Under the pieces are notes generated by a model. The model did not search any database. It had not been told where the DNA came from and saw only the letters and a list, made by a program, of their open reading frames with translations. Both the position numbers and the translations under genes were made by a program. 64,000 nt of DNA from assembly GCA_030424715.1 (NCBI GenBank), contig JAUHWH010000011.1:1-64000 (forward strand). Reading direction: 5' to 3'. Origin of the DNA: Bdellovibrionia bacterium (GTDB lineage Bacteria > Bdellovibrionota > Bdellovibrionia > Bdellovibrionales > JAGQZY01). Within the stretch, counting starts at the first letter, position 1, and each line of letters begins with the position of its first letter. Shown piece after piece: positions 9,832 through 19,285 of this stretch.

Positions 9832-11559
9832 ATGTCGAATGTTTGGCCCCGTCGCTTCGCACTTTTTGCTACTCTATTTTTAGTTTTCATTCCTATTCTG
9901 GTCTCCGCACAGTCGCTTGAAGACATAGAACAGCAGTACGACCAGTCCTTGATCTGGTACACGGCTTTAGGTGAACGCCCCCTCGTTTTCGAGGTTGACT
10001 CTATCCAGCGCTACGAGGCTAAAAACCAACAGCTCAGGGATTACCTCCACCAGCTAAAGAGTATGGACGAACAGGCCAAAGACACACGCTTGTGGCAAGA
10101 CTTGATGAATTTTACTTTGAGTCATCTACAGGTGCGGCACCATTGCCAACCCGGGGTCTGGGACTACGTGATGGCCTATGAAATTCGAAATATTTTTAGA
10201 GACAGTCTCCATCGTATCAGTTTTTTACAGGGTCGTGTTATTGATAGAACGTGGGCCCTAAAAACGCTGGATCTTGTGGATGAAGTTCTTGATATTTACA
10301 TTGAAAAGATGCAGGTCTCTTTAGATAAACAGCTCCTCCCCTCCTCATGGGATTATATGTTTGGGATGAACACCCCCGAGCAACTTCGGCTTTCCATAGA
10401 AGATCTAAATCTCTTTTTAGATGAATTTGAAACCACCCTTTGCTCGAACTGTAGCGACGGAGACATGGACCCTGTTCGTCGTCGTTACGAAATGACGACC
10501 CTAAAAAAAGTGAATCGCTTTCTCGAAGGTTTACGAGAGATCGAGAGTCTTGCTCAAAGCACAGTGTTTCGGGTGCCCGCCCCCATCGCCCAAGCTTGCT
10601 ACACCGCCGTGATCGCTTCGGTGAGTGGCGAACGACTCACACCTGAGGCTATGTTGGAGCTGGGTCACCGTGAGCTTCGCAAGGCCGAGAGTCAAATGCT
10701 AGACATCCTGGGGATCGACGCAACGGGAGCCGATGAAACCAATAGAGCATTACTTATCCAGAGAGGCATGGAACAAATCATTGCCGATCTTGAGCCCTTT
10801 CATTCGGCAGAAGAGTATCTTGCAGAAGCCAATGCCATCATGGACCATATCGAGCCCTTTTTAGGGCAAATCTCCAGTCACCGCTTGCCACGAGCCAAAA
10901 TCGTCGACGTCAACGAGCCCACCAATAAATTTGTCGTCTTTTATGACGACGCCGATGGTGAGATCTTATTAAACAGTCAGGCCATGGACAGTCGAATGTC
11001 ATTGGCCAGCACCATTATCCACGAGGGTCTACCCGGTCATCATTTAGAGCGAGGTTTGAATTATCAGCGAGAAAGAAGCTCTTCGTTCTATCACAATCTG
11101 CCCGCCCCAGAATACATCGAAGGCTGGGCTTATTATGTTGAGGAACTGGCTGACGAATTGGGCATGTACCGCAACGATGCAGAACGCTTAGGCTACCTTG
11201 ACTTTGTGAGAGTTCGGGCCCTGCGCTTGATCATCCCCTATCTATTCTTTTTTAAAGGCCTGAGTTACGAAGACGCCGAGGCCTACATTCGACAGCATAG
11301 CCTTATCGAAGATTTTCGAGTGAATAGTGAGCTGGCTCGGATGCGCCGTCACGACGGGCAGGTCCTATCGTATTTAGTGGGTAAAGATCTCATCCTCCGC
11401 AAACGAGCCAAAGCCAAGAAAGCCTTGGGCAATCGGTTCTCGTTAGTCGCCTTCCATGATTTTATTTTGAGTCTTGGCGCCATTCACGTAAAGACCTTCG
11501 AAAATGAACTGGACCGGTGGATCGAACGGCAGTCAAACACCTCATCGACAAAACAATAG
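9832..11559 (+). CDS. DUF885-family exported metallopeptidase-like protein
   Basis: A 575-residue protein with an N-terminal signal peptide (cleavage near SAQS). It matches the DUF885 family through the zinc-peptidase-like motif HEGLPGHH at residues 397-404 and the downstream EGWAYYVEEL block, which supplies the likely third ligand and a conserved C-terminal helical domain. DUF885 proteins are thought to be zinc peptidases; substrates are mostly unknown. Here it probably acts in the periplasm. It converges on the large repeat protein ending at 11616. Confidence 0.88.
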   Translation: MSNVWPRRFALFATLFLVFIPILVSAQSLEDIEQQYDQSLIWYTALGERPLVFEVDSIQRYEAKNQQLRDYLHQLKSMDEQAKDTRLWQDLMNFTLSHLQVRHHCQPGVWDYVMAYEIRNIFRDSLHRISFLQGRVIDRTWALKTLDLVDEVLDIYIEKMQVSLDKQLLPSSWDYMFGMNTPEQLRLSIEDLNLFLDEFETTLCSNCSDGDMDPVRRRYEMTTLKKVNRFLEGLREIESLAQSTVFRVPAPIAQACYTAVIASVSGERLTPEAMLELGHRELRKAESQMLDILGIDATGADETNRALLIQRGMEQIIADLEPFHSAEEYLAEANAIMDHIEPFLGQISSHRLPRAKIVDVNEPTNKFVVFYDDADGEILLNSQAMDSRMSLASTIIHEGLPGHHLERGLNYQRERSSSFYHNLPAPEYIEGWAYYVEELADELGMYRNDAERLGYLDFVRVRALRLIIPYLFFFKGLSYEDAEAYIRQHSLIEDFRVNSELARMRRHDGQVLSYLVGKDLILRKRAKAKKALGNRFSLVAFHDFILSLGAIHVKTFENELDRWIERQSNTSSTKQ

Positions 11560-11615
11560 AGGCCTTTGCCTTACAGACAGTCTGAAAGCTGCAGTTCCGC
11601 CCGAGGCCCTTAAGG

Positions 11616-14600
11616 CTAATTACCAAAGACGATTCTCGCATAATCCATGAAAGTCTGTCCGGAGAGGGGCCTCTTTAACAAGGGCTCAGTAACCGCCATT
11701 TGCTCAACTGTCAGACTTGCAATACCAATTTTAGCCAGCTCTTCGCGCCCGTACTGGTCACCCAGCGCCTTCAGGGCCTGTATGAACTGACTCTCGGTGA
11801 ACCCTTCGCTACGCATCAACCGCGCGGCTTCAGCGGCCTTGTCAAAGGACCCAAAGGCCGACTCCGCAAGTTCAATAAATTCTTCGGGTTTGAGCTGCCT
11901 TCCGAAAACAGGCTGGGAGAATTCATCAAAGTCATCGGATGTCAGCTTCTCGATATCCTCTTTTCTATTGGAGATCCCCTCCCATGATCTGAGATCGAAA
12001 ACATGCCGCACCAGGCGTCGGAGTTGATCTGGAGCTTCACTCTGACGAGAGCTCCCAACCGCAATGTCTTGCCAAAAGTCCTCTCGCTGGAGAAATCGTA
12101 TATGGGCAATCAGACCAAAACCATCAAAGCTATGACCAAAATACTGCTGTAACAAGTTTTGAAAGTCGGCGAAATTATGCGTTGCTAAAGAATCAAACCT
12201 GAGACTCTCAACCCCCTGGCTTTTCAAAAAATACGCAATAGATGTTAAGTCCCATTGCCGACCATACACTTGCTCGATCAGTTCGGCCCCCGACATGGTA
12301 CGCCCTAGGATGGGTTTGAGAAACCGTAGGTCTTTAGGCGTCCGACTCATGACGTAGCGTCGGTTAAAATTGCTATTTCCGACTTCTTGTTGCAAGGCCC
12401 GCATCACCTTTGCTGTCACCTCGGGGGCCCATCTTTGCAGGGTAAGATCTCTACCAAGGGGAAATTCAACATTAGGCGATCGTTCTGAAGTCGCTCGTCG
12501 ATCAGTTTTCGGTGCGACTTTTACTCCGCCTTTTTCTTCGATTTTCACGAAGTCTCCGGGCTCTGTTCCTGATTCTGGTTTTGGCTTATCTCCCAAAGCA
12601 ACCTCTGGTAAAAGATCTGGTTCTATATTCAAAGGTTTCGACTGAGGTTCGGATCTTTGAGCCAGATTGGCCGCGACTAGAAGTTCAGCCCAACTCCCAA
12701 AAACGACTCCTGCGTATTTAACAAATGTGGTGCCGCTCATCCATTCTGGAAGGTGGAACGTGGCAAACTTCATATCATTTCGACTCAAACGTTCTATGAA
12801 CCGAGTTTTAAACTTTTCTTTCCCCATCTTTGCGGCCAAGGCTTGAGTGACTCGGATAAACTGCTCTTCCGTAAACCCTCTCTTGAGCATTGTATGTGCG
12901 GCTTCAACAGATCTCTCATAGGTTCCGAAACTCCCTTCAGCCATCTTCACAAAATCCTGGGGCCACATCTTTCTTTCAAACACCTGCAGTGAAATTTCAT
13001 TGAAATCCGCGAAAGACTCGTCCTCAAGATCTTCTTTTCTGTTAGACCGTCCCTCAGCTTCTCTCAAATTAAAGACGTGACGAATCTGACGCCGAAGTTG
13101 TTGGGGTGTCGACGGTCTTGCCGAAAACACGAGAGCGATATCGCTCCAGGCTTCTTCTCGTTGCAAGAACCGAATCTGCTCAATTAAAGCCGATCCAGTA
13201 AAACTCATACTAAACTTTTTTTGCAATTGAGACTCCAACTGAGAAAAGTCATACCTGGACACCCCATCAAAGCTAAGATCTTTCACGCCAAGACCTCTCA
13301 GAAAATAAGCCACGGAAACTAGGTTTCGCCAGGGCTGACTGTACAGTTTCTTTAACAGAGTGCCTCCACTCGTTGAATGCCCTAAAATGGGTTCTAAGAA
13401 GGCAAGTTGTCTTGGACTCAAATTTCGCACCTCGTTGACATTGAAGCTGTTTTCATCGAGAGACTCTCGCAAAGATTTGAACACAGCATCTGTGACTTCA
13501 GACGTCCAATCTCTAGCCGCATTGTTGTGTCGGTTGGGTATATTTGCTGCATCAATCGCTTTTAACCAACTGCCAAAAACAACAACTGTGTGCCTCAGAA
13601 ATGTACCCCCCGCCAAAGGCTCGGTGAGATAGGGCGCCGCAAACTGCATCTGACTGGTACTCAATTGGTGCATTCGTTTCGTTGTCAGCTCATCCGCTCC
13701 AAAACGATCAGCCATAACTCGAATAACATCTGTAAATTGCCCCTCGGTGAGACCTCGCTTTAACATAAAATCGGCGGTCTCCACAGCTCTGTCGTAGCTG
13801 CCATAGACAGAGTCGACGATCTTTAGAAACTCTTTGACGGGCACCTCTCGACCGAACACCCATAAGGCTAGTTTGTTAAAGTCGGCATCTGACAGGTTCT
13901 TAATGACTGCAAACTCATTTGACAGCCCCTCAGCCGTTCTCAAATTAAACAAATATCGCACCTGACTCCTGATCTGGGGGGGGGCTGTATTCACCCCAGA
14001 GAGGCTTGCGGCGATATCTTCCCATAGGGCCTCTCTGTTCAAAAAACGTATTTGATCGATGAGTCCCTTTCCATCAAAACTCATTCTGAACCGTCGCTGC
14101 AACAATACATCGATGTCATTGAAGCTCTGCTTGGATAAGGCTGCAAAACTGAGATCCGTAATGCCCTGCTTTTTTAAAAAATAGGCCACCGACATAAGAC
14201 TGTGCCATCTTCCGCCATAGAAACGACGAAGGAGAGCTTGCCCAGCAATGGGATGGCCTATGATTGGTTCTAGAAAAGACAGCTCTTCCATACTCATTTT
14301 CATAACCGACCGGGTATTAAAATTTTTCTCACCAAGCTCGCGCTTTAAAGCTCGGAGAACATTCGCTGTCACTTCAGCGGTCCATGCCGCCGGTTGACTC
14401 GTATGGGCCCCAGCCGCATTGACCGCTTCTAAGGCTTGGCGCCATCCACCAAAAATTTTGATGGAGTGCCTGAGGAGACTCTGACCAGCCATTGGTTTTT
14501 GAAGATGTCTATTGGCCTCATTCATCTGGTCCAAGGTTAGCCGATCAACCACATTTGAACGGAGCTGATCTGATTTTTCTCGATTCACTAATGCTCGTAT

Positions 14601-15236
14601 AGCGTCAACAAATTGCTGCTCCGTATAGCCCTGCTTCTCCATGAGCCGAGCCGCTTCAACGGCTCTTTCATATTTCACAAATAACGTCTCGGCCATTTCG
14701 ACAAATTCTATGGGTCTCACCGATCGCCCAAACACCGCTTTGCCGATTTCATTGAATTCAAAAACACTCTGTCGTTCAATACTCTCTCTCGAATTTGAAA
14801 GACCTTGAGCTTTACGAAGAGCGAATACGTGGCGGATTTTACGCCTTTGGTGCTCCATCGAGGGGCTTTGTGAGACCTCTGTTTTGACAATATCTTGCCA
14901 ATAGTCAATACGATCGAGCGACCGAACATAATTCACAAGACTCGGGCCACTAAATGAAAAACGAAACCGGCCCTCTAAGGAAGTTTTCAATTTGGCCAGA
15001 CTGTTTGTCGACAGACCCTCAAGACTCAAATCTTTCACTCCGTTGGCTCGTAAAAAATAGGCGATGGACGTTAGACTGTGCTGCCTGTGAAATGTGGCGG
15101 GGAAAGCCACCGGATTCCCGACAGGGGTACTCTCCACGAAGACCTCTGCGCATCGCAATGGTGCTGATTCAACCTCAACCGGAGATGAGAGCCAAAATAA
15201 GAGGGTAACAACAAAAACAAAGCGAGAGAACATCAC
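11616..15236 (-). CDS. Giant exported helical-repeat protein with HNHa-like FGSW units
   Basis: A 1206-residue protein with a signal peptide (about residues 1-25) and four tandem repeats of about 290 residues, beginning near residues 54 and 346, then twice more. An extra Pro/Glu/Lys-rich linker of about 70 residues lies before the last unit. Each repeat carries smaller helical units ending in FGSW or FGSY followed by an A-x-x-AA helix (FGSWLKAIDAANI, FGTYERSVEAAHTM), and blocks like SLMSVAYFLKKQG. The FGSW-A-AA pattern is typical of homing-endonuclease-associated (HNHa) repeats, thought to bind DNA. The protein stops at VFGN, inside a unit. A secreted DNA-binding or scaffold protein is possible; function is unknown. 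Confidence 0.8.
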   Translation of the reverse strand: MMFSRFVFVVTLLFWLSSPVEVESAPLRCAEVFVESTPVGNPVAFPATFHRQHSLTSIAYFLRANGVKDLSLEGLSTNSLAKLKTSLEGRFRFSFSGPSLVNYVRSLDRIDYWQDIVKTEVSQSPSMEHQRRKIRHVFALRKAQGLSNSRESIERQSVFEFNEIGKAVFGRSVRPIEFVEMAETLFVKYERAVEAARLMEKQGYTEQQFVDAIRALVNREKSDQLRSNVVDRLTLDQMNEANRHLQKPMAGQSLLRHSIKIFGGWRQALEAVNAAGAHTSQPAAWTAEVTANVLRALKRELGEKNFNTRSVMKMSMEELSFLEPIIGHPIAGQALLRRFYGGRWHSLMSVAYFLKKQGITDLSFAALSKQSFNDIDVLLQRRFRMSFDGKGLIDQIRFLNREALWEDIAASLSGVNTAPPQIRSQVRYLFNLRTAEGLSNEFAVIKNLSDADFNKLALWVFGREVPVKEFLKIVDSVYGSYDRAVETADFMLKRGLTEGQFTDVIRVMADRFGADELTTKRMHQLSTSQMQFAAPYLTEPLAGGTFLRHTVVVFGSWLKAIDAANIPNRHNNAARDWTSEVTDAVFKSLRESLDENSFNVNEVRNLSPRQLAFLEPILGHSTSGGTLLKKLYSQPWRNLVSVAYFLRGLGVKDLSFDGVSRYDFSQLESQLQKKFSMSFTGSALIEQIRFLQREEAWSDIALVFSARPSTPQQLRRQIRHVFNLREAEGRSNRKEDLEDESFADFNEISLQVFERKMWPQDFVKMAEGSFGTYERSVEAAHTMLKRGFTEEQFIRVTQALAAKMGKEKFKTRFIERLSRNDMKFATFHLPEWMSGTTFVKYAGVVFGSWAELLVAANLAQRSEPQSKPLNIEPDLLPEVALGDKPKPESGTEPGDFVKIEEKGGVKVAPKTDRRATSERSPNVEFPLGRDLTLQRWAPEVTAKVMRALQQEVGNSNFNRRYVMSRTPKDLRFLKPILGRTMSGAELIEQVYGRQWDLTSIAYFLKSQGVESLRFDSLATHNFADFQNLLQQYFGHSFDGFGLIAHIRFLQREDFWQDIAVGSSRQSEAPDQLRRLVRHVFDLRSWEGISNRKEDIEKLTSDDFDEFSQPVFGRQLKPEEFIELAESAFGSFDKAAEAARLMRSEGFTESQFIQALKALGDQYGREELAKIGIASLTVEQMAVTEPLLKRPLSGQTFMDYARIVFGN

Positions 15237-15571
15237 CCCTCTGACCTACCAAGAGGGCGAAAAAAAAGGCAGTAAATACCAATGTATAGAAAATTCTTCA
15301 GGACTGTCAAATTTGAGAACAAAGCGTCTTTTAGCCACCGCCCTTATTGAGGCCTGATGGCTCCCGAAAAAATGCTCTATACCAAACCAGAGTAAAGAAA
15401 CCTTAACCCTCTCGACCATTGATTTTCGATCAGGCCTGAATTTCTAATTCTAGACCCATTTTGTGCCCAATATTTTGACTTTTTGCAGGGCGTGCAACTG
15501 ACTATCACTAGCAAGGCCAACCCGCTGGTGATAGAGTCGCCCACTCAATCACATTTTTGCAGGGGTAAAGT
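15237..15571. other. Divergent intergenic region
   Basis: 335 bp between the repeat-protein gene (minus) and the kinase gene (plus). It must hold both promoters. A TTGACT hexamer near 15476 could be a -35 element for the kinase, but the matching -10 is weak. No RNA gene or riboswitch is recognised. Confidence 0.35.
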
Positions 15572-16564
15572 ATGGCTAAGTATAACGTCTATGGTGTTGG
15601 TAACGCACTCGTTGATATGGAAATTGAAACCAGCGAAGAGTTTTTAAAAAGATCGAAGATCGAAAAAGGTTTGATGACTCTCGTTGACGAAGACCGCCAA
15701 AATGAGCTTCTCAGTCACGTCGAAGGAAACATTCACAAACGAAGCTGTGGCGGTAGCGCTGCCAATACAATGATCGCCATCAGCCAATTAGATGGCCAGG
15801 CTTTCTACAGTTGTAAGGTTGCCGACGATGAAACTGGTGACTTTTACTTTAAAGATCTAGTTAACAATGGTCTGACAACAAACCTCGACGAGAAACGCAA
15901 CCCTGGCATTACTGGCAAATGCTTGGTCTTTGTCACGCCAGACGCTGACCGAACGATGAACAGTTTTTTGGGGATCACCGAGACCTTCTCTAAAAATGAG
16001 ATAAAAGAAGACGAACTGGCCAACAGCGAGTACCTCTACATCGAGGGCTATCTAGTAACTAGCGAGACTGGACGAGCGGCAGCGATCCACGCAAAAAACA
16101 TCGCCGAGAAAAACTCAGTGAGAACCTCGATTACTTTATCTGACCCTGGAATTGTGGGGTTTTTTAAAGACGGTTTTAAAGAAATGATCGGCGATGGCGT
16201 CGACCTTCTCTTTTGTAACGAAGCCGAGGCTTTGAGCTTCACTGGCACAGACAACCTGTCTGCAGCCATGGAAGAACTGAAAAAGCATGGCGCCACTCTA
16301 GCTGTAACAAAAGGAGCTGACGGAGCTCGACTGTGGGATGGCGAACAGATGATCGATATCGAGGCCCCAAAAGTGCAAGCCAAAGACACCAACGGTGCGG
16401 GTGACCTTTTTGCCGGAGCTTTTTTGTATGCCTTAACTCACGGACACTCTTATTTCGAAGCCGGAAACTTCGCTTGCCACTGCTCTTCTCAGTTGGTCAC
16501 TGAGTTTGGTGCTCGACTCGAGAAAGCAACGATCAAACAGATTTACCAAAAAATGTTCCAATAG
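15572..16564 (+). CDS. PfkB-family kinase, adenosine-kinase-like
   Basis: A 330-residue ribokinase-family enzyme that phosphorylates a sugar or nucleoside hydroxyl with ATP in the cytosol. The substrate-side signature CGGSAANT and the C-terminal PfkB signature DTNGAGDLFAGAFLY, which holds the catalytic Asp and anion hole, are intact. The opening (VYGVGNALVDMEI) and the length resemble the adenosine kinase/inosine-guanosine kinase branch, so nucleoside salvage is the best guess, fitting a predator that recycles prey nucleotides. It stands alone, followed by a hairpin at 16584. Confidence 0.88.
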   Translation: MAKYNVYGVGNALVDMEIETSEEFLKRSKIEKGLMTLVDEDRQNELLSHVEGNIHKRSCGGSAANTMIAISQLDGQAFYSCKVADDETGDFYFKDLVNNGLTTNLDEKRNPGITGKCLVFVTPDADRTMNSFLGITETFSKNEIKEDELANSEYLYIEGYLVTSETGRAAAIHAKNIAEKNSVRTSITLSDPGIVGFFKDGFKEMIGDGVDLLFCNEAEALSFTGTDNLSAAMEELKKHGATLAVTKGADGARLWDGEQMIDIEAPKVQAKDTNGAGDLFAGAFLYALTHGHSYFEAGNFACHCSSQLVTEFGARLEKATIKQIYQKMFQ

Positions 16565-16583
16565 AATTTCTGCTTCAGGCTAA

Positions 16584-16616
16584 GGGTAGCACCTCTTAGA
16601 GAGGCTACCCGTTTGT
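16584..16616 (+). terminator. Hairpin after the PfkB kinase gene
   Basis: GGGTAG pairs with CTACCC and an inner CCTCT pairs with AGAGG around a three-base loop. Only a short T stretch (gtttgt) follows, so termination may be partial. Confidence 0.5.
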
Positions 16617-16774
16617 GATCCGCCCATCTTCTATCAATCTATTTCTGCAATCTGAGTAAATGCCTGAGCCTCATAACCGCATTATCGCTTTTCATCGACA
16701 CCTCTTTGTAGGGTGCTGAAAAAAGGTCTGTTGGGCCGTATTAATCCATTGAGAAACTTTCGGGAACGACTTGA

Positions 16775-17785
16775 TCAATACCAGTCACCCAAGCCTTTAC
16801 GATAGCCGATTTCGAACGACTTCATACCGCCCAGAGAGTGCAGATAACTCTGTTTTGAAATCTGACCATATCCATTGGCGGGAAACTCTAGATTAACGGC
16901 TCCCAATACGTACAAAGTTGGTAAAAACCTTATATCAATCTCTAGCGCCTCTGAGCCCCGTTGCCGGTAGCTCAATATCCGTTGTTCAAGCCAGTCGGCG
17001 ACTTTGTGTGGTTCGCTGGCTCGCTGCACTTGCCGAGTCTGCTGATGACTTAATACGTACTCTCCCTTGGTGATTCGATTGATTTCAACCACGATAGGAT
17101 TATCTTCTGGCGCAGGAATCCGTCCTGGTTGGGAAGGGTGATTGAATTGCAGCCACTCGTTAGTTTCTCTGGTCTTGTGCTCAAGCCCCACCCGCTTGCC
17201 GATTTCGTAGGATTTAAGATAACCCAACTGCTGCAGGTAACTTGCTGGGTTGATGTTCCCATAACCACTCGAGGCAAACTGCATATTGATGGCCGGTAAC
17301 ACATCAAAAAGACCTATGTGACGAATATCGATGTTAAGGGCTTCAGCCCCTCGCTGACGGAAACTCAAAATTCGTTGTTCCAGCAACTGTGCCACTTTGG
17401 CAGGTTCCTCAGCCCTTTCGATTTCACGCATTTGTCGAACCGGAATTTCGTAAGTTCCGCCCGACAGTCGATACAGCTTGGCGACAATAGGATTTTCGAA
17501 GTCCGGAATGGCTACATCATCGGGGATTGGTTCTGGGTCAAAGTACACTTGATATAAAAAAGGATCTGTCGCAACAGGTCTGTCACCGGGAATGATGGTG
17601 TCACCCTCGCTAACGTCATCCGGGTCATCTGTGAAATCATTTTCAACAGCGTCCAGCGGGATCTCTTGCTCGGCCACCGGGCTGTCTGAAGAGATTGGTT
17701 CGATGCCTTCCGCCTTGCAGGCTTGCAATAATGGTAAAACAAAAATCCATAGTGCGACTCTCAAGATGCTTTTTCCAAATGTCAT
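16775..17785 (-). CDS. Lipoprotein with a duplicated ~105-residue domain
   Basis: A 336-residue product starting at MTFGKSILRV, where ggaggg sits four bases upstream; the in-frame ATG before it is part of that Shine-Dalgarno site. A lipobox (LPLLQAC) puts it in the periplasmic leaflet or outer membrane. After an acidic linker come two homologous domains, each opening with NPIV and containing EQRILS(F/Y)RQRG, an IDIR block, a NGYG/SGYG turn and SYL(Q/H). The duplication is internal; the domain family is unknown. A sigma-54-like site lies just upstream. Confidence 0.75.
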   Translation of the reverse strand: MTFGKSILRVALWIFVLPLLQACKAEGIEPISSDSPVAEQEIPLDAVENDFTDDPDDVSEGDTIIPGDRPVATDPFLYQVYFDPEPIPDDVAIPDFENPIVAKLYRLSGGTYEIPVRQMREIERAEEPAKVAQLLEQRILSFRQRGAEALNIDIRHIGLFDVLPAINMQFASSGYGNINPASYLQQLGYLKSYEIGKRVGLEHKTRETNEWLQFNHPSQPGRIPAPEDNPIVVEINRITKGEYVLSHQQTRQVQRASEPHKVADWLEQRILSYRQRGSEALEIDIRFLPTLYVLGAVNLEFPANGYGQISKQSYLHSLGGMKSFEIGYRKGLGDWY

Positions 17786-17811
17786 GAATCCCTCCATCGA
17801 CTGTAGAAAAA

Positions 17812-17828
17812 AGCAATTTCTATTCCAA
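17812..17828 (-). promoter_or_regulatory. Possible sigma-54 promoter
   Basis: The minus strand reads TTGGAATAGAAATTGCT, matching the -24 GG and -12 GC dinucleotides with the required ten-base separation, though two conserved bases of the -24 element differ. Transcription would begin near 17800, about 15 bases before the lipoprotein ATG. Confidence 0.35.
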
Positions 17829-18524
17829 AAAATTAGCCTAAAACATGGGTTAAGTGCTTGAAATATCAGTACTGAATGTTCGGAATATTGTAAAGAAACT
17901 GACGTTGCTTAGTCTTTGACCGCTTTCTTAAACTTATGAAAAGGACTCTATTACGCAACGTTCAAAGGGCGAGAGTCTTACGATACCCGTGGTCCTGACC
18001 TGAACCGACACAACTGTTACCGGCCCCAGAATTTTAGGTTTCGAGTCAGGCGCTACTGCGCCTAAAAATTGATCTCACTAACCCTTTGGTTTTACTGGAA
18101 AAACAGCTGTATTTCGAAGACTTAAGACACTCTCCGAAAAAAGTAGTGACGCTTCCGCTATGTCAGCTGCAGTAGGTAGGCTTCGGCGACTTAAACGAGT
18201 TTACCCCAAAGCCCATTTTTCACCAGCCTTAACCTTCTCTAGCTCGCTTATTCACTCTCTTCGGGAGAACGGCTCAAACAAAAAATGACAGTCACCCGAC
18301 TTCATAATCTCGCTATAACAAGAGTAAGATTACTATATATATTTAGACGAAGGCTCGGTTGTTCACGGGAGAGAACGTAAAAAGTGCCGGAAATCCTTCG
18401 CTTTGAATTCCTTAGCTCCAAAGTTCCCAGAGAAACGGGATCTTTTTCTGACGAAATCAGAATCGCCCTGTATACATAAACCGAGTTCACTCTAAAACAC
18501 TAATCATCGGCCAGCCCCATAATT
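17829..18524. other. Gene-poor stretch with a decayed tRNA
   Basis: About 700 bp without a supportable protein gene. Apart from the tRNA-Leu remnant at 17991-18057 it holds only short frames; a 62-codon frame near 18302-18490 needs a GTG start without a Shine-Dalgarno site. Confidence 0.5.
17991..18057 (-). pseudogene. Decayed tRNA-Leu copy
   Basis: This aligns along most of its length with the intact tRNA-Leu at 19126-19214 in the same orientation. The anticodon-loop core TAAAAT, the variable arm (GGCCGGTAAC) and the T-loop start are recognisable. The anticodon and T stems no longer pair, the T-loop is changed and no acceptor stem or CCA end can be formed, so it cannot be a working tRNA. 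Confidence 0.6.
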
Positions 18525-19034
18525 TTAATCCCTTAATCTGAGATTAAAAAGTTTAACTAGTAGCCCCTTGATAACTAATTCATCAACCTCTCTAAATCCA
18601 AGTTTCAAAAGGACGTTTTGAGAGGCTACATTGTTTATGGCTGCCATCCCGATAATTTCGTCGAGTTCCATGCTTTTTTTGGCATATTCCAAAACAGCCA
18701 ACGATGACTCCGTTGCATAACCACGTCCCCAATACTCCGGAAGCATTCTGTATCCCAAATCAGTCTTCTCGAGGTCTTCTAAATACTTCAGACCACAAAA
18801 GCCGATGACTTGATTGCTCTCCTTAACAACAAGGGCCAACCTCCCATACCCATATTTTTGATAATCGCTGTGCCAGACATTAGTAATAAGATTTCTGGCA
18901 TCACTCAATGTCGTCACCGTACCCGCGTCACCGGTGTACCGGGTCACCTGGGAGTCGACCGAATACTTCAAAACCGCCGGAGCGTCCGACAGTTCAATGG
19001 GACGTAAAACGAGTCTGTTTGTCTCTATAAGCAT
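18525..19034 (-). CDS. GNAT acetyltransferase, RimJ/RimL type
   Basis: A 169-residue member of the GNAT family with the typical opening IETNRLVLRPIELSDAPAV, the acetyl-CoA loop region (LPEYWGRGYATES) and the closing NVASQNVLLKLGF block. Such enzymes acetylate N-terminal or side-chain amines of proteins, antibiotics or small molecules; the substrate cannot be deduced. The start is moved to MLIETNR because agaggt lies just upstream. It lies between an intact tRNA-Leu and its decayed copy. Confidence 0.88.
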   Translation of the reverse strand: MLIETNRLVLRPIELSDAPAVLKYSVDSQVTRYTGDAGTVTTLSDARNLITNVWHSDYQKYGYGRLALVVKESNQVIGFCGLKYLEDLEKTDLGYRMLPEYWGRGYATESSLAVLEYAKKSMELDEIIGMAAINNVASQNVLLKLGFREVDELVIKGLLVKLFNLRLRD

Positions 19035-19125
19035 ATTGACCTCTTTGGCGTCACCGGAGCAACCCGACATCAGACAACATCAAGAATATGGGAAGAGCCG
19101 ACGAACATACAATGTGAATTGATTT

Positions 19126-19214
19126 TGGTGCCCCGGGCCAGACTTGAACTGGCACGACCGTTACCGGTCCCAGGATTTTAAGTCCTGTGCGTCTACCAAT
19201 TTCGCCACCAGGGC
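19126..19214 (-). tRNA. tRNA-Leu (anticodon TAA)
   Basis: The 89-base class II tRNA folds fully: acceptor stem GCCCTGG with CCGGGGC, anticodon stem CAGGA/TCCTG around loop CTTAAAA (anticodon TAA, reading UUA), a long variable arm, T-arm GCCAG-TTCAAGT-CTGGC, and an encoded CCA end. It is read from the minus strand. Confidence 0.97.
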
Positions 19215-19285
19215 ACGGTGATCGAAGACTTTTTAACCTCACACAAGTTGTGGTATGTTGTCATCAACAATTTTCGAGGTTCCTT

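Noticed and set aside
17965-18060. Possible SRP or other small structured RNA
   Set aside because: It lacks the SRP tetraloop region and GGAAGCAGC-type motif; alignment with the nearby tRNA-Leu explains it better.
18302-18490. 62-codon minus ORF
   Set aside because: GTG start, no ribosome site and no family resemblance, in a stretch that otherwise looks non-coding.
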